A stretch of 64,000 nt of DNA from SZUA-309 sp965230005. GTDB taxonomy: Bacteria; Pseudomonadota; Gammaproteobacteria; Pseudomonadales; Azotimanducaceae. Shown here one piece after another: positions 8,956 through 18,490 of this stretch (the stretch's first letter is position 1; every line of letters starts with the position of its first letter). The position numbers and the translations under genes are program-made. The stretch lies in NCBI GenBank assembly GCA_965230005.1, contig OZ245934.1, positions 1-64,000 on the forward strand, read 5' to 3'. The notes under the pieces were generated by a model. The model was not told the origin of the DNA. It was given only the letters and a program-made list of their open reading frames with translations, and ran no database searches.

Positions 8956-9945
8956 TCAATCGAGCCAGGTAGAGCCCGTGGGATTCCAGACGCCGTCGAA
9001 GGCCACGTAGAAGTCGCCGTCCATACGCAGGGAAACCGTGACGAATGCGTACTTGCCGTCGGCGAAGCGCATCACGAGTAACCAATCATCGCGGTCGTCC
9101 CAATCCGGGTCGTCGGCTTTGACCTCCAGACGATGAGTTTCTTCGTAGCCGTCCGTTGGCGCCTGATCCATGTTGATCTTGAAAGCCTGGGCACCACCTC
9201 CCGGGACCGTCAGCTCACACCACCAGTCGAAGCGAGCATCCGGACTCGCGTTTTCGAGGGACCGCGCACAGGCGACGATGGCTTCGCCGGTGCCCGGGTC
9301 AACGCCATAAGGCGCGACCTCGCGCAGAGAAAGCTCCAGCGGAACCCCATCGTCCTCGAAGCGCAGGGCGCCGGTGTTGATGCGGCGCAGCTCCGCCTCC
9401 GGCGGGCGGATCTCGAAAACGAACTCCGCCGGATTGTCCGCTGTCTCCGGCAGCGGCAACGTGCGATTGAGGCCTTCTGCGTAGACGTAGAGCTTCCGCG
9501 GTGCCGTAACCGGTGCCCAACCGGGAACCTCAACGAGCACGTACATACCCGCGCCCTGTTCCTTGGTGAATTTGAAACGCCCCCGACTGTCCGTCAGCAC
9601 CGGTTCCCGGGTAGTGAAGGCAAAGTAGGGAAACTCGAAGGGATCGACGAGGTGATCAAAGATCGTTGCCGTGACTTTGGCCCCGCGCAGCGGATTGCCC
9701 TGATCGCTCTTAACTACGCCATGGAACTCGATTGGAGTCTCCAGCATCTCCTCGGCGGTGACGTGAAACTCCTCGGGATCGAGATTCGAGAAGGGATCGT
9801 TGTCCAGGGTTCGGGCGAACCAGCTGATGTCACTCTGCGAGGCGGCGTCCTGCGCGGTCGTAACGCAGCCGGTGAGGCCAAGCAAAGCCGCGCACAGGAG
9901 CAGTGCTTTCGCAGCCGTCGCCGGGTCAAAGCAGTTCGCTGACAT
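8956..9945 (-). CDS. Predicted lipoprotein with carboxypeptidase-regulatory-like domain
   Basis: A 329-residue protein starting at the ATG at 9945. Further upstream starts lie antisense or inside the neighbouring gene. The signal peptide ends in the lipobox LTGC, so it is lipid-anchored. Residues about 50-140 (HGVVKSDQGNPLRGAKVTAT, then SRGRFKFTKEQG) look like a CarboxypepD_reg-like/prealbumin beta-sandwich. The C-terminal part is rich in Trp/Asp, contains WDDRDDW and has no family I recognise. The start overlaps the end of the secreted hydrolase gene by 20 bp, so the two are translationally coupled. Probably an envelope accessory protein. Confidence 0.72.
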   Translation of the reverse strand: MSANCFDPATAAKALLLCAALLGLTGCVTTAQDAASQSDISWFARTLDNDPFSNLDPEEFHVTAEEMLETPIEFHGVVKSDQGNPLRGAKVTATIFDHLVDPFEFPYFAFTTREPVLTDSRGRFKFTKEQGAGMYVLVEVPGWAPVTAPRKLYVYAEGLNRTLPLPETADNPAEFVFEIRPPEAELRRINTGALRFEDDGVPLELSLREVAPYGVDPGTGEAIVACARSLENASPDARFDWWCELTVPGGGAQAFKINMDQAPTDGYEETHRLEVKADDPDWDDRDDWLLVMRFADGKYAFVTVSLRMDGDFYVAFDGVWNPTGSTWLD

Positions 9946-11635
9946 AGGAGATGTTCCAGATATCGAGAAGCAGGTTGTAGAAGGCCGTCGTTTCGTGGGC
10001 GCTGCGGGTCCAGCCGACAACGTGACCCGTGTGGAAGTCGAAGGGGGACTGGGCAAGGTCGAAAACGCGCCGGATGTGGCCCTTTACCCTCGTTTCCGCG
10101 CCAAGGGCATGAGTTTGCGACTTGGCGATAAAGGCCATGATCTCGTGGGGATCTGTAACGATCCGATAGTCCGAGCCGAAGAGCCCCTTCCGGTAATAAA
10201 GGCGGGCGCGTTCTCCCGGTGGTGCCTTCGAGTCCCAGGCGTAGCGATAACCGCCGCGCTTGGACGTGGGTTTCATCTGCTTCTGTGCGATGTTCCAGCC
10301 GAAGAAGGTGACGTCCGCGTAGTTGTACATGGTGTAGGCGGGTGTCTTCGTGGACTCGATATAGCCGAGGAAACCGCCTTCTTCGGCGGTGATGGGCGTC
10401 ACGACCTCGGCCATGTCCGGGAGCACGAGCAGCGGTCTCGTGTCGTAGGCGGCCGCCGGGATGGCGCCCACCTGCAGCAGTGCATCTTCTGCTTCGAGGC
10501 CGAGCTTCAGCGCTTCTGTCAGCAGCACGCAGCCCAGGCTGTGTGCAGTGACGTGGAGGCGCTTGTCTTTCGGAATCGTCTCGACGAAGTCGAGCAACGC
10601 CGGCGCCGACTTGTAGGCGCGGTATTCGCTTTCCAGGAGGCCGTACGCGTAGCGGGGTTTAACCGTCGGCCAGTGGAAGAACACCAGGCGGCCACGGAAA
10701 CCCCGGTGCCACAGGCGCTTGAAGATCGTCTCGCCCGCCTGAGTGGTCGCCATCTCGTAGAGCCCTTCGCCGCTCCTGAGCCAGCCGTAGATCCAGACCA
10801 CGACGTCGTCCGTTTCGAACCAGCCGGGTTCGAAGGCATGGCCTTGCGGATCCTCCCGCCACTCGAGGCCGGGATCCGGCGGTGCTTCTGCGGTGTACTC
10901 CCAGGGTGGGCGCATCTCCTCTGGCCAGGTCATGGTCGTGCGCTGATAAAAGGTTTTTACATGGCGGAGATCCATGGGCACTGGTTCGGATGCGGTCACC
11001 GGCTCGCCATCAATGAGAATCGAAGCCACGAGGCTGTCGCGTCCTTCACTGGCCACATCCATGAGCAGGCAATAACCACCGCCATCGAGGTCTGCGTCAC
11101 CGAGATTGGCCAGACGGATCCGGAAGCTGAAGTCTTCGATCCGGCCGATAGAATTGACGTGGCTTTCCGCCAGCTGCGTCTCGCCGACCGGTTTATCGAG
11201 CAGGTAGCTGCGGCTGCAGGCGGCATCGGCGGCCCGGTAGAGGTTGACGATACCGCCGTCGCCGTTGGCCCAGGCGAGTTCCAGCAGTGCGTCGTCCGGG
11301 TAAGCCGCCAGATCGTCGATTTCGATGCGCAGCCGGGTGAAGTCTTCCAGATCCCGATAGGAATCCTTGCCTTCCGTCGTCGCGTCGGCCCTGACGATGG
11401 GCCACGACTCACCGCCAGTCTCCAGATCGTCCTGATCATGATTGATCCAGAAGCTGAAAGGTTCCGCTTCCGTCGGCGCGTCCACCGGTACGCGGGTGTC
11501 GGGCTGGGTCTGAATGAGGCCGTCGCCGTTCCAGTCCACGCCGATACGCAGTTCGCCCGCGCTTGCTGCGGCCCCGAACGAGGTGGTAGCGGCGATGAGA
11601 AGAAAGTGCGCCGTAGCGAGGTTTCTGGTCTGCAT
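9926..11635 (-). CDS. Secreted alpha/beta hydrolase (DUF900-like)
   Basis: A 569-residue exported protein. The signal peptide (residues about 1-27, ending AASA/GEL) is followed by an N-terminal beta-rich region of about 200 residues and then an alpha/beta-hydrolase domain. The nucleophile motif is AHSLGC in VTAHSLGCVLL, of the GxSxG type with Ala and Cys flanking. The pattern resembles DUF900, cytosol- or periplasm-located hydrolases of unknown substrate. It lies 54 bp after the polysaccharide deacetylase gene and overlaps the next lipoprotein gene. In this context an esterase or amidase acting in the periplasm is plausible. The acid and base residues could not be placed with confidence. Confidence 0.72.
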   Translation of the reverse strand: MQTRNLATAHFLLIAATTSFGAAASAGELRIGVDWNGDGLIQTQPDTRVPVDAPTEAEPFSFWINHDQDDLETGGESWPIVRADATTEGKDSYRDLEDFTRLRIEIDDLAAYPDDALLELAWANGDGGIVNLYRAADAACSRSYLLDKPVGETQLAESHVNSIGRIEDFSFRIRLANLGDADLDGGGYCLLMDVASEGRDSLVASILIDGEPVTASEPVPMDLRHVKTFYQRTTMTWPEEMRPPWEYTAEAPPDPGLEWREDPQGHAFEPGWFETDDVVVWIYGWLRSGEGLYEMATTQAGETIFKRLWHRGFRGRLVFFHWPTVKPRYAYGLLESEYRAYKSAPALLDFVETIPKDKRLHVTAHSLGCVLLTEALKLGLEAEDALLQVGAIPAAAYDTRPLLVLPDMAEVVTPITAEEGGFLGYIESTKTPAYTMYNYADVTFFGWNIAQKQMKPTSKRGGYRYAWDSKAPPGERARLYYRKGLFGSDYRIVTDPHEIMAFIAKSQTHALGAETRVKGHIRRVFDLAQSPFDFHTGHVVGWTRSAHETTAFYNLLLDIWNISYVSELL

Positions 11636-11689
11636 CTTGTTCTGCTTCCTCAGTGTCTCTCGGCAAGCAGGAGCACGCAGCGACCGGGA

Positions 11690-12421
11690 TCAACCTGCCG
11701 GTTCGGCAAGCGCGTCCAGTTGGCCGAGGCTCGTCACCATGAAGCCTCTATCGTGCAAAATCGGTATGAGCCGATCAAGGGTGGCTGCCGTGCGGCGGCC
11801 CCGGTCGCGAACGTCGTGGAGTACCACAATGCTGCCCGGCTCCACCATCCAGTTGATGAAGGTCGCCATGCTCCGGGGCGAGGAGATTATGGTGTCGAGC
11901 GGTGCAACCGAGGCCATGGCGATCCGATAGCCGCGTTCGCGCGTCAGCGTCAGCACCTGATCGTTGTAGCGCCCGGCTCCGGCGCGAAACCAGCTGATCG
12001 TCGTGTGCTGCTCGAGGATTTCGGCGGCTTCCGTAAAGCGGTCGATCAGCTCCTCGTCGGACAAAGACACGGTGGTTACGTCTGCTTTCATGTGATGGCC
12101 GATCTCGTGCCCCTCCGCGAGCATCCGTTCCAGCAGTGGCTCGTTACCGGCGATGCTGTCGCTGACCAGGAAAAACGTCGCTTTGACGTCGTGGGCCGCC
12201 AGCACGTCGAGAATGATGGGTGTCGTTTCCGGGTCAAGGCCGTCGTCGATGGTGATGGCGATGGCTTTGGCCTCCGTGGGCACAAAGTAGACGATCTCCG
12301 GATAGCTCCCCGGGAGCGCCCGCACCAGCCAGCGTGGCTCCGCCCGGTGGGTGCAGCCGACGGTAAAGACGGTGAGCGCGAGAATCGCGCCAGCCAGAGA
12401 GATTTTCACGCGCCGGCGCAC
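11690..12421 (-). CDS. Polysaccharide deacetylase (NodB domain)
   Basis: A 243-residue exported enzyme, a probable lipoprotein (VFTVGC lipobox). The NodB catalytic motifs are in order: TIDDGLDP (catalytic and metal Asp), HEIGHHM (two metal His), RAGAGRYN (substrate-groove Arg) and VVLHDV (catalytic His). The family hydrolyses N- or O-acetyl groups of peptidoglycan, chitin oligomers or exopolysaccharide. The start is a GTG at 12421, only 2 bp after the stop of the outer-membrane channel gene, so it is co-translated with the efflux pump. That position is unusual for a deacetylase. Confidence 0.9.
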   Translation of the reverse strand: MRRRVKISLAGAILALTVFTVGCTHRAEPRWLVRALPGSYPEIVYFVPTEAKAIAITIDDGLDPETTPIILDVLAAHDVKATFFLVSDSIAGNEPLLERMLAEGHEIGHHMKADVTTVSLSDEELIDRFTEAAEILEQHTTISWFRAGAGRYNDQVLTLTRERGYRIAMASVAPLDTIISSPRSMATFINWMVEPGSIVVLHDVRDRGRRTAATLDRLIPILHDRGFMVTSLGQLDALAEPAG

Positions 12422-12423
12422 CG

Positions 12424-13800
12424 TCAGGGAATGGCGTTCCAGCCACCGCCAAGCGCTTTGTAGAGATCGACGACGGAGACGAGCTGCGCTCGACGAACCT
12501 GGGACACGGCAATTTCGGCGTTGAACAGCGACCGCTCGGAGTCGAGCACTTCGAGGAAACTGGTCACGCCACCGTCGTAGCGGGCCCGGGACAGGGTGGC
12601 GGCGCTGCGCGCTGCCGTGAGCTGCATCAGCCGCGCGGCGTATTCGTCTTCCAGGGTTCGTATCGCTGCAAGCGCATCTTCGACTTCTCCAAAGGCGGTC
12701 AGCACAGCCAGCTCGTAGGCCTCCATGAGCTGCTCCGTGCGCGCGACCTCGATGTCCACTCTGCGTTTGTTCCGGCCGCCGGCGAAAAGCGGCGCCAAGA
12801 GCGACGCATCGACGGCCCAGATATCGTCGGCATCGAGCAGATCGGAGAATTCATCGCTGAGGAGGCCGATGGATCCGGTCAGGGTCAGTGAGGGCCAGCG
12901 CAGGGCCTCTGCAACGCCGATCCGCGCTGTCTGGGCGGCGAGCTCCTGCTCTGCCTGGCGAAGATCGGGCCGGCGTTCGAGGAGTTCCGAGGGCAAGCCC
13001 GCGGGGACCTCCGGCGCCAGCGTCTGATCGTTCAGGCTGCGGCCGCGCAGGATAGGTCCGGGACTGCGGCCGATGAGGATGCTCAGCAGGTTCTCGGCTT
13101 GAATTCTGGCCCGCTCCAATCCAGCGAGGGAAGCTGCGGAATCCGCCTCCTGGATTTCCGCCTGATTCACGTCCAGGCGCGGAACGATGCCCTTGTTGAA
13201 GCGCTCACGGATGATGTTGGTGGAGTCCTGCCGGGTGCGCAGGGTCCGTGCGGCGATTTCGTAGCGGGCATCGAGATCCCTGAGCAGGAAGTAGTTGGTG
13301 GCGACGTCGGCCACGACGGCGGTGATCACCGTCTGCCGGGCGGCTTCCGTGGCAAGGAGGTCGGCCTTCGCGGCTTCGTTCGAGCGCCGCACGCGCCCGA
13401 AGAGGTCGACTTCGTAAAAGGCCTGGGCGGAGAGCACGTACTGATTCTGAATGCCGGAGCCCGGGATGAACTGCTCCTGCGTATTACCCCGGCCACCCTG
13501 AAGCACGCCGTCGAGCTGCGGGTAGTAGTCGGCGCGGGTGAAGCCGAGGCGGGCGCGGACTTCTTCCACCCGTGCCGTTGCGATGGCGAGCTCGTTGTTT
13601 TCTTCCAGGGCAACGTTGATCAGCTCGACCAGGCGCGGATCATCGAAGAGCTCCCACCAGCCGAGATTGGCAATGGCTGCGCCTTCGTTGAGTTGCTGCG
13701 CGAAATCTTCCGGTGGCCCCAGCTCCGGCCGCTCGTAGTTGGGTCCGAGTTTGCAGCCGCTGAGCGTCAGCAGCGCGCTGAGGAGCAGCAGCCGTCTCAC
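12424..13800 (-). CDS. RND efflux outer-membrane channel (OprM/NodT family)
   Basis: TolC-type outer-membrane factor of 458 residues and a lipoprotein (lipobox LSGC, Cys16). It shows the KLGPNYERPE start common to the NodT/OprM group and two OEP repeats of long coiled-coil helices, for example ATARVEEVRARLGFTRADYYPQL. It forms the trimeric exit duct. The GTG start at 13800 overlaps the stop of the permease gene by 4 bp (GTGA), and the downstream deacetylase follows after 2 bp. Full length for the family. Confidence 0.95.
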   Translation of the reverse strand: MRRLLLLSALLTLSGCKLGPNYERPELGPPEDFAQQLNEGAAIANLGWWELFDDPRLVELINVALEENNELAIATARVEEVRARLGFTRADYYPQLDGVLQGGRGNTQEQFIPGSGIQNQYVLSAQAFYEVDLFGRVRRSNEAAKADLLATEAARQTVITAVVADVATNYFLLRDLDARYEIAARTLRTRQDSTNIIRERFNKGIVPRLDVNQAEIQEADSAASLAGLERARIQAENLLSILIGRSPGPILRGRSLNDQTLAPEVPAGLPSELLERRPDLRQAEQELAAQTARIGVAEALRWPSLTLTGSIGLLSDEFSDLLDADDIWAVDASLLAPLFAGGRNKRRVDIEVARTEQLMEAYELAVLTAFGEVEDALAAIRTLEDEYAARLMQLTAARSAATLSRARYDGGVTSFLEVLDSERSLFNAEIAVSQVRRAQLVSVVDLYKALGGGWNAIP

Positions 13801-16800
13801 GGCGAGTCGCCTCCCGGTGCCGGCGTTACCGGCGCAGCCCCTGGAGCCGCGGGCTCGGATGTTGGTTCTGCTGACGCTTTACTGCCGAACAGACGCTCTA
13901 TGAGCACGTAAAGGGCGGGAACGAGAATGACGCCGATGATCGTCGCTGCAGTCATGCCGGCAAACACCGTCATCCCCATGACCTTGCGCGCTTCCGCGCC
14001 GGCACCGGAGGCAATGAGCAGCGGGATCACGCCGAGAATGAAGGAGAAGGCGGTCATCAGAATCGGCCGGAAACGATCGCGGGCTGCCACTAGGGCCGCA
14101 TCGAGTGGCGTGGCACCCGCTTCCCGTTTCATCTTCGCGAATTCGACGATGAGGATCGCGTTCTTCGCAGCCAGACCGATGAGCATGACCAGGCCGATCT
14201 GTGCAAAAACGTTGTTTTCGTAGCCGGACAGGAAGAGGCCCGAGAGAAAGAGCCCCGCCATGGCACCGAAGACGGCGATCGGCGTGCCGAGGAGCACCGA
14301 CAGGGGCAGAGACCAGCTCTCGTACTGTGCGGCGAGAATGAGGAACACGAAGAGCAGCGCGAGGATGAACACCTGACCGCCGGAACCGGCGGCGGCAACT
14401 TCCTGGTAACTCATGGCGTTCCAGGCGTAGCTCATGTCCGTGGGCAGCACCTCCGCAGCAACTTCCCGGAGGGCGTCGAGGGCCTGATCGGAGCTGTAGC
14501 CTGGCGCCGGAGAACCGGTGAGCTCTGCGGCCCGGAACAGGTTGAAGCGGTTCGTGTACTCCGGGCCTTGGGTCTGCGACATGGTGACCACGGACGACAG
14601 CGGTACCGGCTCTCCTTCCTTGTTCCGTACAAAGAAGAAACGGACGTCCCCCGGCGAGTTCCGGTACTCGGGTTCGGCCTGAACGTAAACCTTGAACAGG
14701 CGCCCGAAGCGGTTGAAGTCGTTGACGTAGGCGCCTCCCAGGAAGGAGCCGATGGTCGTGTTCACGTCCGCCGGGGAAATGCCCAGCTTCAGCACTTTGT
14801 CCGTGTCCACGTCCGCGAAAATCTGCGGCACGGACGCGCGGAAGGTGCTGATCACCCCGCCGATTTCCGGTCGCTCGCTGGCTGCCTGAATGAAGCGGGC
14901 CGTCTGTTCCGCAAGATACTGGGGCGGGTTTCCACCACGATCCTGGAGCATCATGGAAAAGCCCGAGCCCGTGCCGAGCCCCGGAATGGCCGGTGGGCCA
15001 AAGGCAAAGGCAATGGCGCCGGGCACGCCGCTGGCCAGCCGGCCATTCACCGTCTGGATGATGTCGTTCACGTGCAGGCCTGGCCCGCCGCGCTCCGCCC
15101 AGGGCTCGAGGGCGACAAAAAAGAACGCCGTATTTGGTGACAGGGACGCTGTCAGCAGGCTGTAGCCGCCGATGGCGGTAATCGATTCCACACCCTCGAG
15201 ATCACCCAGCATGGTTTCGATGGAAGACACTACCCGGTCCGTGCGCTCCAGCGAGGCGGCGTCCGGCAGCTGCACGTTGATGAGAAAGTAGCCCTGGTCC
15301 TCTTCCGGGACGAAGCCGCCCGGGACCGCCCCAAAAAGCCCCGACATGGCGATTGTGATGCCGACGAGTCCCGCCACGGTGATGGCGAGCTTGCGGGTGA
15401 AGTAGCCGGTGATCCCCATGTAGCGGTCCGTGGCAACGTGGAACACCTTGTTGAAGCCGTCGTAGAAGGGCTGCAGAAAGCTCTTCTTCTGTTCTGAAGG
15501 CGGCTTCAGCAGCATGGCCGAGAGCGCGGGCGAGAGCGTCAGGGCGTTCAGGGAGGAGATGGCCACGGAGATCGCGATGGTGATGGCGAACTGCTGATAG
15601 AGGCGGCCGGTGATCCCGGCCATGGCAGCGACCGGCACGAACACGGCGATCAGTGAAAGACTTGTGGCGACGATCGGGCCGGAGACTTCGCGCATGGCCG
15701 CAACGGTGGCCTCGCGCGGGCTCATGCCTTCCTTCTCCATCTTCGCCGTCACCGCTTCCACCACGACGATGGCATCGTCCACCACGATGCCGATGGCGAG
15801 CACCAGTCCCAGCAGTGAGAGCGTGTTGATCGAAAAGCCGAGCAGGGGAAACACCATGAAGGTGCCAACCAGCGACACCGGCACCGCCAGAGAGGGGATC
15901 AGTGTGGCGCGGGCGTTCTGCAGGAAGATGAACACCACGAGAATCACCAGACCAACGGCCATATAGAGGCTGGAGATGATTTCGTCGATCCCCTCTTCGA
16001 TGGCAAGGGTGGTGTCGAGGGAGACGGTGTAGTCCATGCCCACGGGGAAGTCGCGCTTCATCTCCTCCATGACCGCCTTCACTGCCGCTGCCACCTCGAG
16101 GCCGTTGGCTCCAGGCAACTGGTACACGGCGAGGACCGCACCGGGGCCGCCGTTCAGGCGACTGATGGCGTTGTAGGTCTGGGTGCCGAGCTCGACTCGG
16201 GCGACGTCCCTGATGCGGACCTGGGAGCCATCCGGATTCGAGCGGATGACCACGTTGCCGAACTCTTCCGCCGTGGTCAGCCGGCCGCGGGTGCGCACCG
16301 TGTAGGTGAACTGCGTACCGGCTTGTGCCGGTGGGCCGCCAATCTGACCGGCCGGCGCGATGACGTTCTGTTCCTGGATGGCCCGGGTGATGTCCGGGAC
16401 CGTGAGATTCAGCTTCGCCAGCTGATCGGGTTTCACCCAGACCCGCATGGCGTACTCGCTGCCGCCGAGCACCTGCGCCTGACCGACGCCGCGAATCCGG
16501 GCGACGGCATCGAGGACGTTGATGGTCAGATAGTTGGAAAGGAAATTCTGATCGTAATTGCCTGTGGGTGAATAGATCGAAACGAGCATCAGCGGGAAGG
16601 AGAGCTGCTTCTTGACGGTGATGCCGAGGCGTTTCACTTCCTCCGGCACGCTGGCCTGAGCCTCCGACACCCGGTTCTGGACGAGCACGTTCGACATGTC
16701 GAGGTCCGAGCCCACCTCGAAGGCCACCGTGAGGCGCATGGTCCCGTCGTTGGCGTTCACGCTCTTCATGTAGAGCATGTTCTCCACGCCATTCACCTTC

Positions 16801-17000
16801 TGCTCGATGGGCGTGGCCACGGATTGCTCGACAACTTCCGCGTTGGCGCCGGTATAGGTGGCATTCACCTGAACTTCAGGCGGGGTGATTTCCGGGTACT
16901 GGGCGACGGGGAGGGCGCCCAGGGACACCAGACCCACGATCACGATGATGATCGCAATCACCATGGCGACGATGGGTCGTCTGACGAAAAACTCAGCCAT
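13797..17000 (-). CDS. RND multidrug efflux permease (HAE1 family, AcrB/MexF-like)
   Basis: Inner-membrane proton/drug antiporter of 1067 residues, normal for HAE1 pumps. Twelve membrane segments in the usual 1+6+5 arrangement are visible with two large periplasmic loops. The proton-relay Asp pair is in GIVVDDAIVVVEAV (about residues 407-408). The N-terminus MAEFFVRRPI is typical. The C-terminal tail is Ala/Pro-rich (about 25 residues). It overlaps the channel gene by 4 bp and follows the adaptor gene by 27 bp. It exports hydrophobic compounds. The large number of oxygenases nearby suggests it may handle toxic substrates or products, which is inference. Confidence 0.97.
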   Translation of the reverse strand: MAEFFVRRPIVAMVIAIIIVIVGLVSLGALPVAQYPEITPPEVQVNATYTGANAEVVEQSVATPIEQKVNGVENMLYMKSVNANDGTMRLTVAFEVGSDLDMSNVLVQNRVSEAQASVPEEVKRLGITVKKQLSFPLMLVSIYSPTGNYDQNFLSNYLTINVLDAVARIRGVGQAQVLGGSEYAMRVWVKPDQLAKLNLTVPDITRAIQEQNVIAPAGQIGGPPAQAGTQFTYTVRTRGRLTTAEEFGNVVIRSNPDGSQVRIRDVARVELGTQTYNAISRLNGGPGAVLAVYQLPGANGLEVAAAVKAVMEEMKRDFPVGMDYTVSLDTTLAIEEGIDEIISSLYMAVGLVILVVFIFLQNARATLIPSLAVPVSLVGTFMVFPLLGFSINTLSLLGLVLAIGIVVDDAIVVVEAVTAKMEKEGMSPREATVAAMREVSGPIVATSLSLIAVFVPVAAMAGITGRLYQQFAITIAISVAISSLNALTLSPALSAMLLKPPSEQKKSFLQPFYDGFNKVFHVATDRYMGITGYFTRKLAITVAGLVGITIAMSGLFGAVPGGFVPEEDQGYFLINVQLPDAASLERTDRVVSSIETMLGDLEGVESITAIGGYSLLTASLSPNTAFFFVALEPWAERGGPGLHVNDIIQTVNGRLASGVPGAIAFAFGPPAIPGLGTGSGFSMMLQDRGGNPPQYLAEQTARFIQAASERPEIGGVISTFRASVPQIFADVDTDKVLKLGISPADVNTTIGSFLGGAYVNDFNRFGRLFKVYVQAEPEYRNSPGDVRFFFVRNKEGEPVPLSSVVTMSQTQGPEYTNRFNLFRAAELTGSPAPGYSSDQALDALREVAAEVLPTDMSYAWNAMSYQEVAAAGSGGQVFILALLFVFLILAAQYESWSLPLSVLLGTPIAVFGAMAGLFLSGLFLSGYENNVFAQIGLVMLIGLAAKNAILIVEFAKMKREAGATPLDAALVAARDRFRPILMTAFSFILGVIPLLIASGAGAEARKVMGMTVFAGMTAATIIGVILVPALYVLIERLFGSKASAEPTSEPAAPGAAPVTPAPGGDSP

Positions 17001-17027
17001 GGCCGAAACCCTCTGTCGGCATCGGTC

Positions 17028-18257
17028 TCAGAGTCCCAGGCCCGTGCTTTCTGTTTCCTGCAGCATCACGGCGCGCACGGTCATGCCCGGCCGGACCTTC
17101 TGCACCCCTTCGACGATGATGCGCTCGCCGCCATCGAGACCTTCCGTGATCACCTGATCGTTGCCGTTGATAGGGCCGAGGGTCACGTCCTTCACCACCA
17201 CCTCATCGTTTTCGTCCACGGTGTAGAGCTGAAAGCGGCCCTGAAGTTCGACGATGGCCCGCCGTGGCACCACGGTGGCGTCCTCGAGAAAGTCGTACTG
17301 AGCGCGTATCCGGGCAAACTGCCCGGGCACGAGCAGGTTGTTCGGATTCGGAAAGAGCGCCTCGAAGGAGAAGGTGCCGGTACCGGCGTCGACAGCCTGA
17401 GACGTGGCGGCCAGCTCGCCGGTATGTGGATGCACGGTGCCGTCGGCGAGAATGAGCTCCAGCGGTGGCCGCTCAGGAGCCGGCGCGTCCTTTGCCTGGA
17501 GTTCCCCCGCAGTTCTCGCGAGCACCAGGTACTCCTGCTCGGCAATCGAGAAGCGCACGCGGATCGGATCGATGTCCGACAGAACGTTCAACACCACCGG
17601 GTTGGGCTCACGGCCTACGAACTCGCCCGGCCGCGCCTGGGTGAGCCCAATACGACCGGTGATGGGTGCGTAGATCCGCGTATAGGAGAGCTCGATCTCC
17701 GCCAGCTCTACCCCGGCCTCTGACGCCTGGACGCTGGCCCGCGCAGCGGCTTCCTGAGCCACGGCACCGTCGAGATCCTGCTGGCTGACGGCGTCCATCT
17801 CGGCCAGTGGCCGGATGCGGCCCAGGTCGCTTTCGGCCTTGGCCAGATTGGTCCTCGCAGCCGCAAGGAGACTCTGGGCCTCGACCAGCTTGGCCTGAAA
17901 AGGTTGGGGATCGATGGTGTAGAGCAGCGCGCCCTCGTCGACGAAACCGCCTTCCTGGAAGTTCATGGACTCCAGGAAGCCTTCCACCCGGGCGCGGATC
18001 GGCACGTCCTGGGTGCCGAGAGTGCTGCCGACCATTTCGATGAACAGAGGCACGTCCTGCCGGTCCGCTTTCACGACCTGAACTTCGAGGACGGCCATGC
18101 CCGGCGTTGCGGCATCAGGATCGTCGCAGCCGCCCAGAAACAGAGCACAGAGTGCAAACAGGGTCGTGCCTGCGGCGGTCTGCCAGGACCGGCGCATCGC
18201 TGCCGCGGCACAATGCCCGCCTGGACCGGCGGTCCGCGGACCGACGTCCATCTCCAT
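17028..18257 (-). CDS. RND efflux periplasmic adaptor (membrane fusion protein, lipoprotein)
   Basis: A 409-residue membrane-fusion protein linking pump and channel. The lipobox LGGC is followed by the barrel-sandwich half-motif (RARVEGFLES, GGFVDEGALLYTID), an alpha-hairpin (about residues 125-190), the second lipoyl half (APITGRIGLTQARPGEFVG) and a beta-barrel. The ATG at 18257 has a strong AAGGAG site 5 bases before it, but this gives a long n-region. An internal ATG at 18197 (MRRSWQTAAG) would make a more usual signal peptide. First gene of the efflux operon. No TetR or two-component regulator lies beside it. Confidence 0.92.
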   Translation of the reverse strand: MEMDVGPRTAGPGGHCAAAAMRRSWQTAAGTTLFALCALFLGGCDDPDAATPGMAVLEVQVVKADRQDVPLFIEMVGSTLGTQDVPIRARVEGFLESMNFQEGGFVDEGALLYTIDPQPFQAKLVEAQSLLAAARTNLAKAESDLGRIRPLAEMDAVSQQDLDGAVAQEAAARASVQASEAGVELAEIELSYTRIYAPITGRIGLTQARPGEFVGREPNPVVLNVLSDIDPIRVRFSIAEQEYLVLARTAGELQAKDAPAPERPPLELILADGTVHPHTGELAATSQAVDAGTGTFSFEALFPNPNNLLVPGQFARIRAQYDFLEDATVVPRRAIVELQGRFQLYTVDENDEVVVKDVTLGPINGNDQVITEGLDGGERIIVEGVQKVRPGMTVRAVMLQETESTGLGL

Positions 18258-18408
18258 GCTCTCTCCTTATTGTTAGTGTGTGCGATCCCTCAGAACCCGC
18301 GCATGATCCTTCCTTCCATGGGATCCGTCCAGTTCATTGCCGGCGTATCTCTCTGCTGCCGGACAGTCCGTCGGGCGCTCTCCGTTGCCGGGGTTTGGAC
18401 GCGTGCCT

Positions 18409-18427
18409 ATCATGGTGCGTCCATGAT
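18409..18427. promoter_or_regulatory. 19-bp inverted repeat between divergent efflux and DUF4136 genes
   Basis: ATCATGG (18409-18415) and CCATGAT (18421-18427) form a perfect 7-bp inverted repeat with a 5-base spacer. It lies in the 233-bp intergenic stretch between the efflux adaptor (minus) and the DUF4136 lipoprotein (plus). The size and symmetry fit an operator for a dimeric repressor, but no regulator gene is adjacent. Nothing else stands out in this stretch. Confidence 0.35.
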
Positions 18428-18490
18428 GCTCCATGGGCGCGGCCGCTCGCGTCGAGCGCCGCTGTGAATCCGGAAACGAGAAGGCAAGCT

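Noticed and set aside
9800..12463. Long 887-codon plus-strand ORF
   Set aside because: It is antisense to a lipoprotein, a hydrolase and a deacetylase that have signal peptides, catalytic motifs and tight operon spacing. Its own protein is Arg/Val/Gly-rich with no fold I recognise. Long antisense frames are common in GC-rich DNA.
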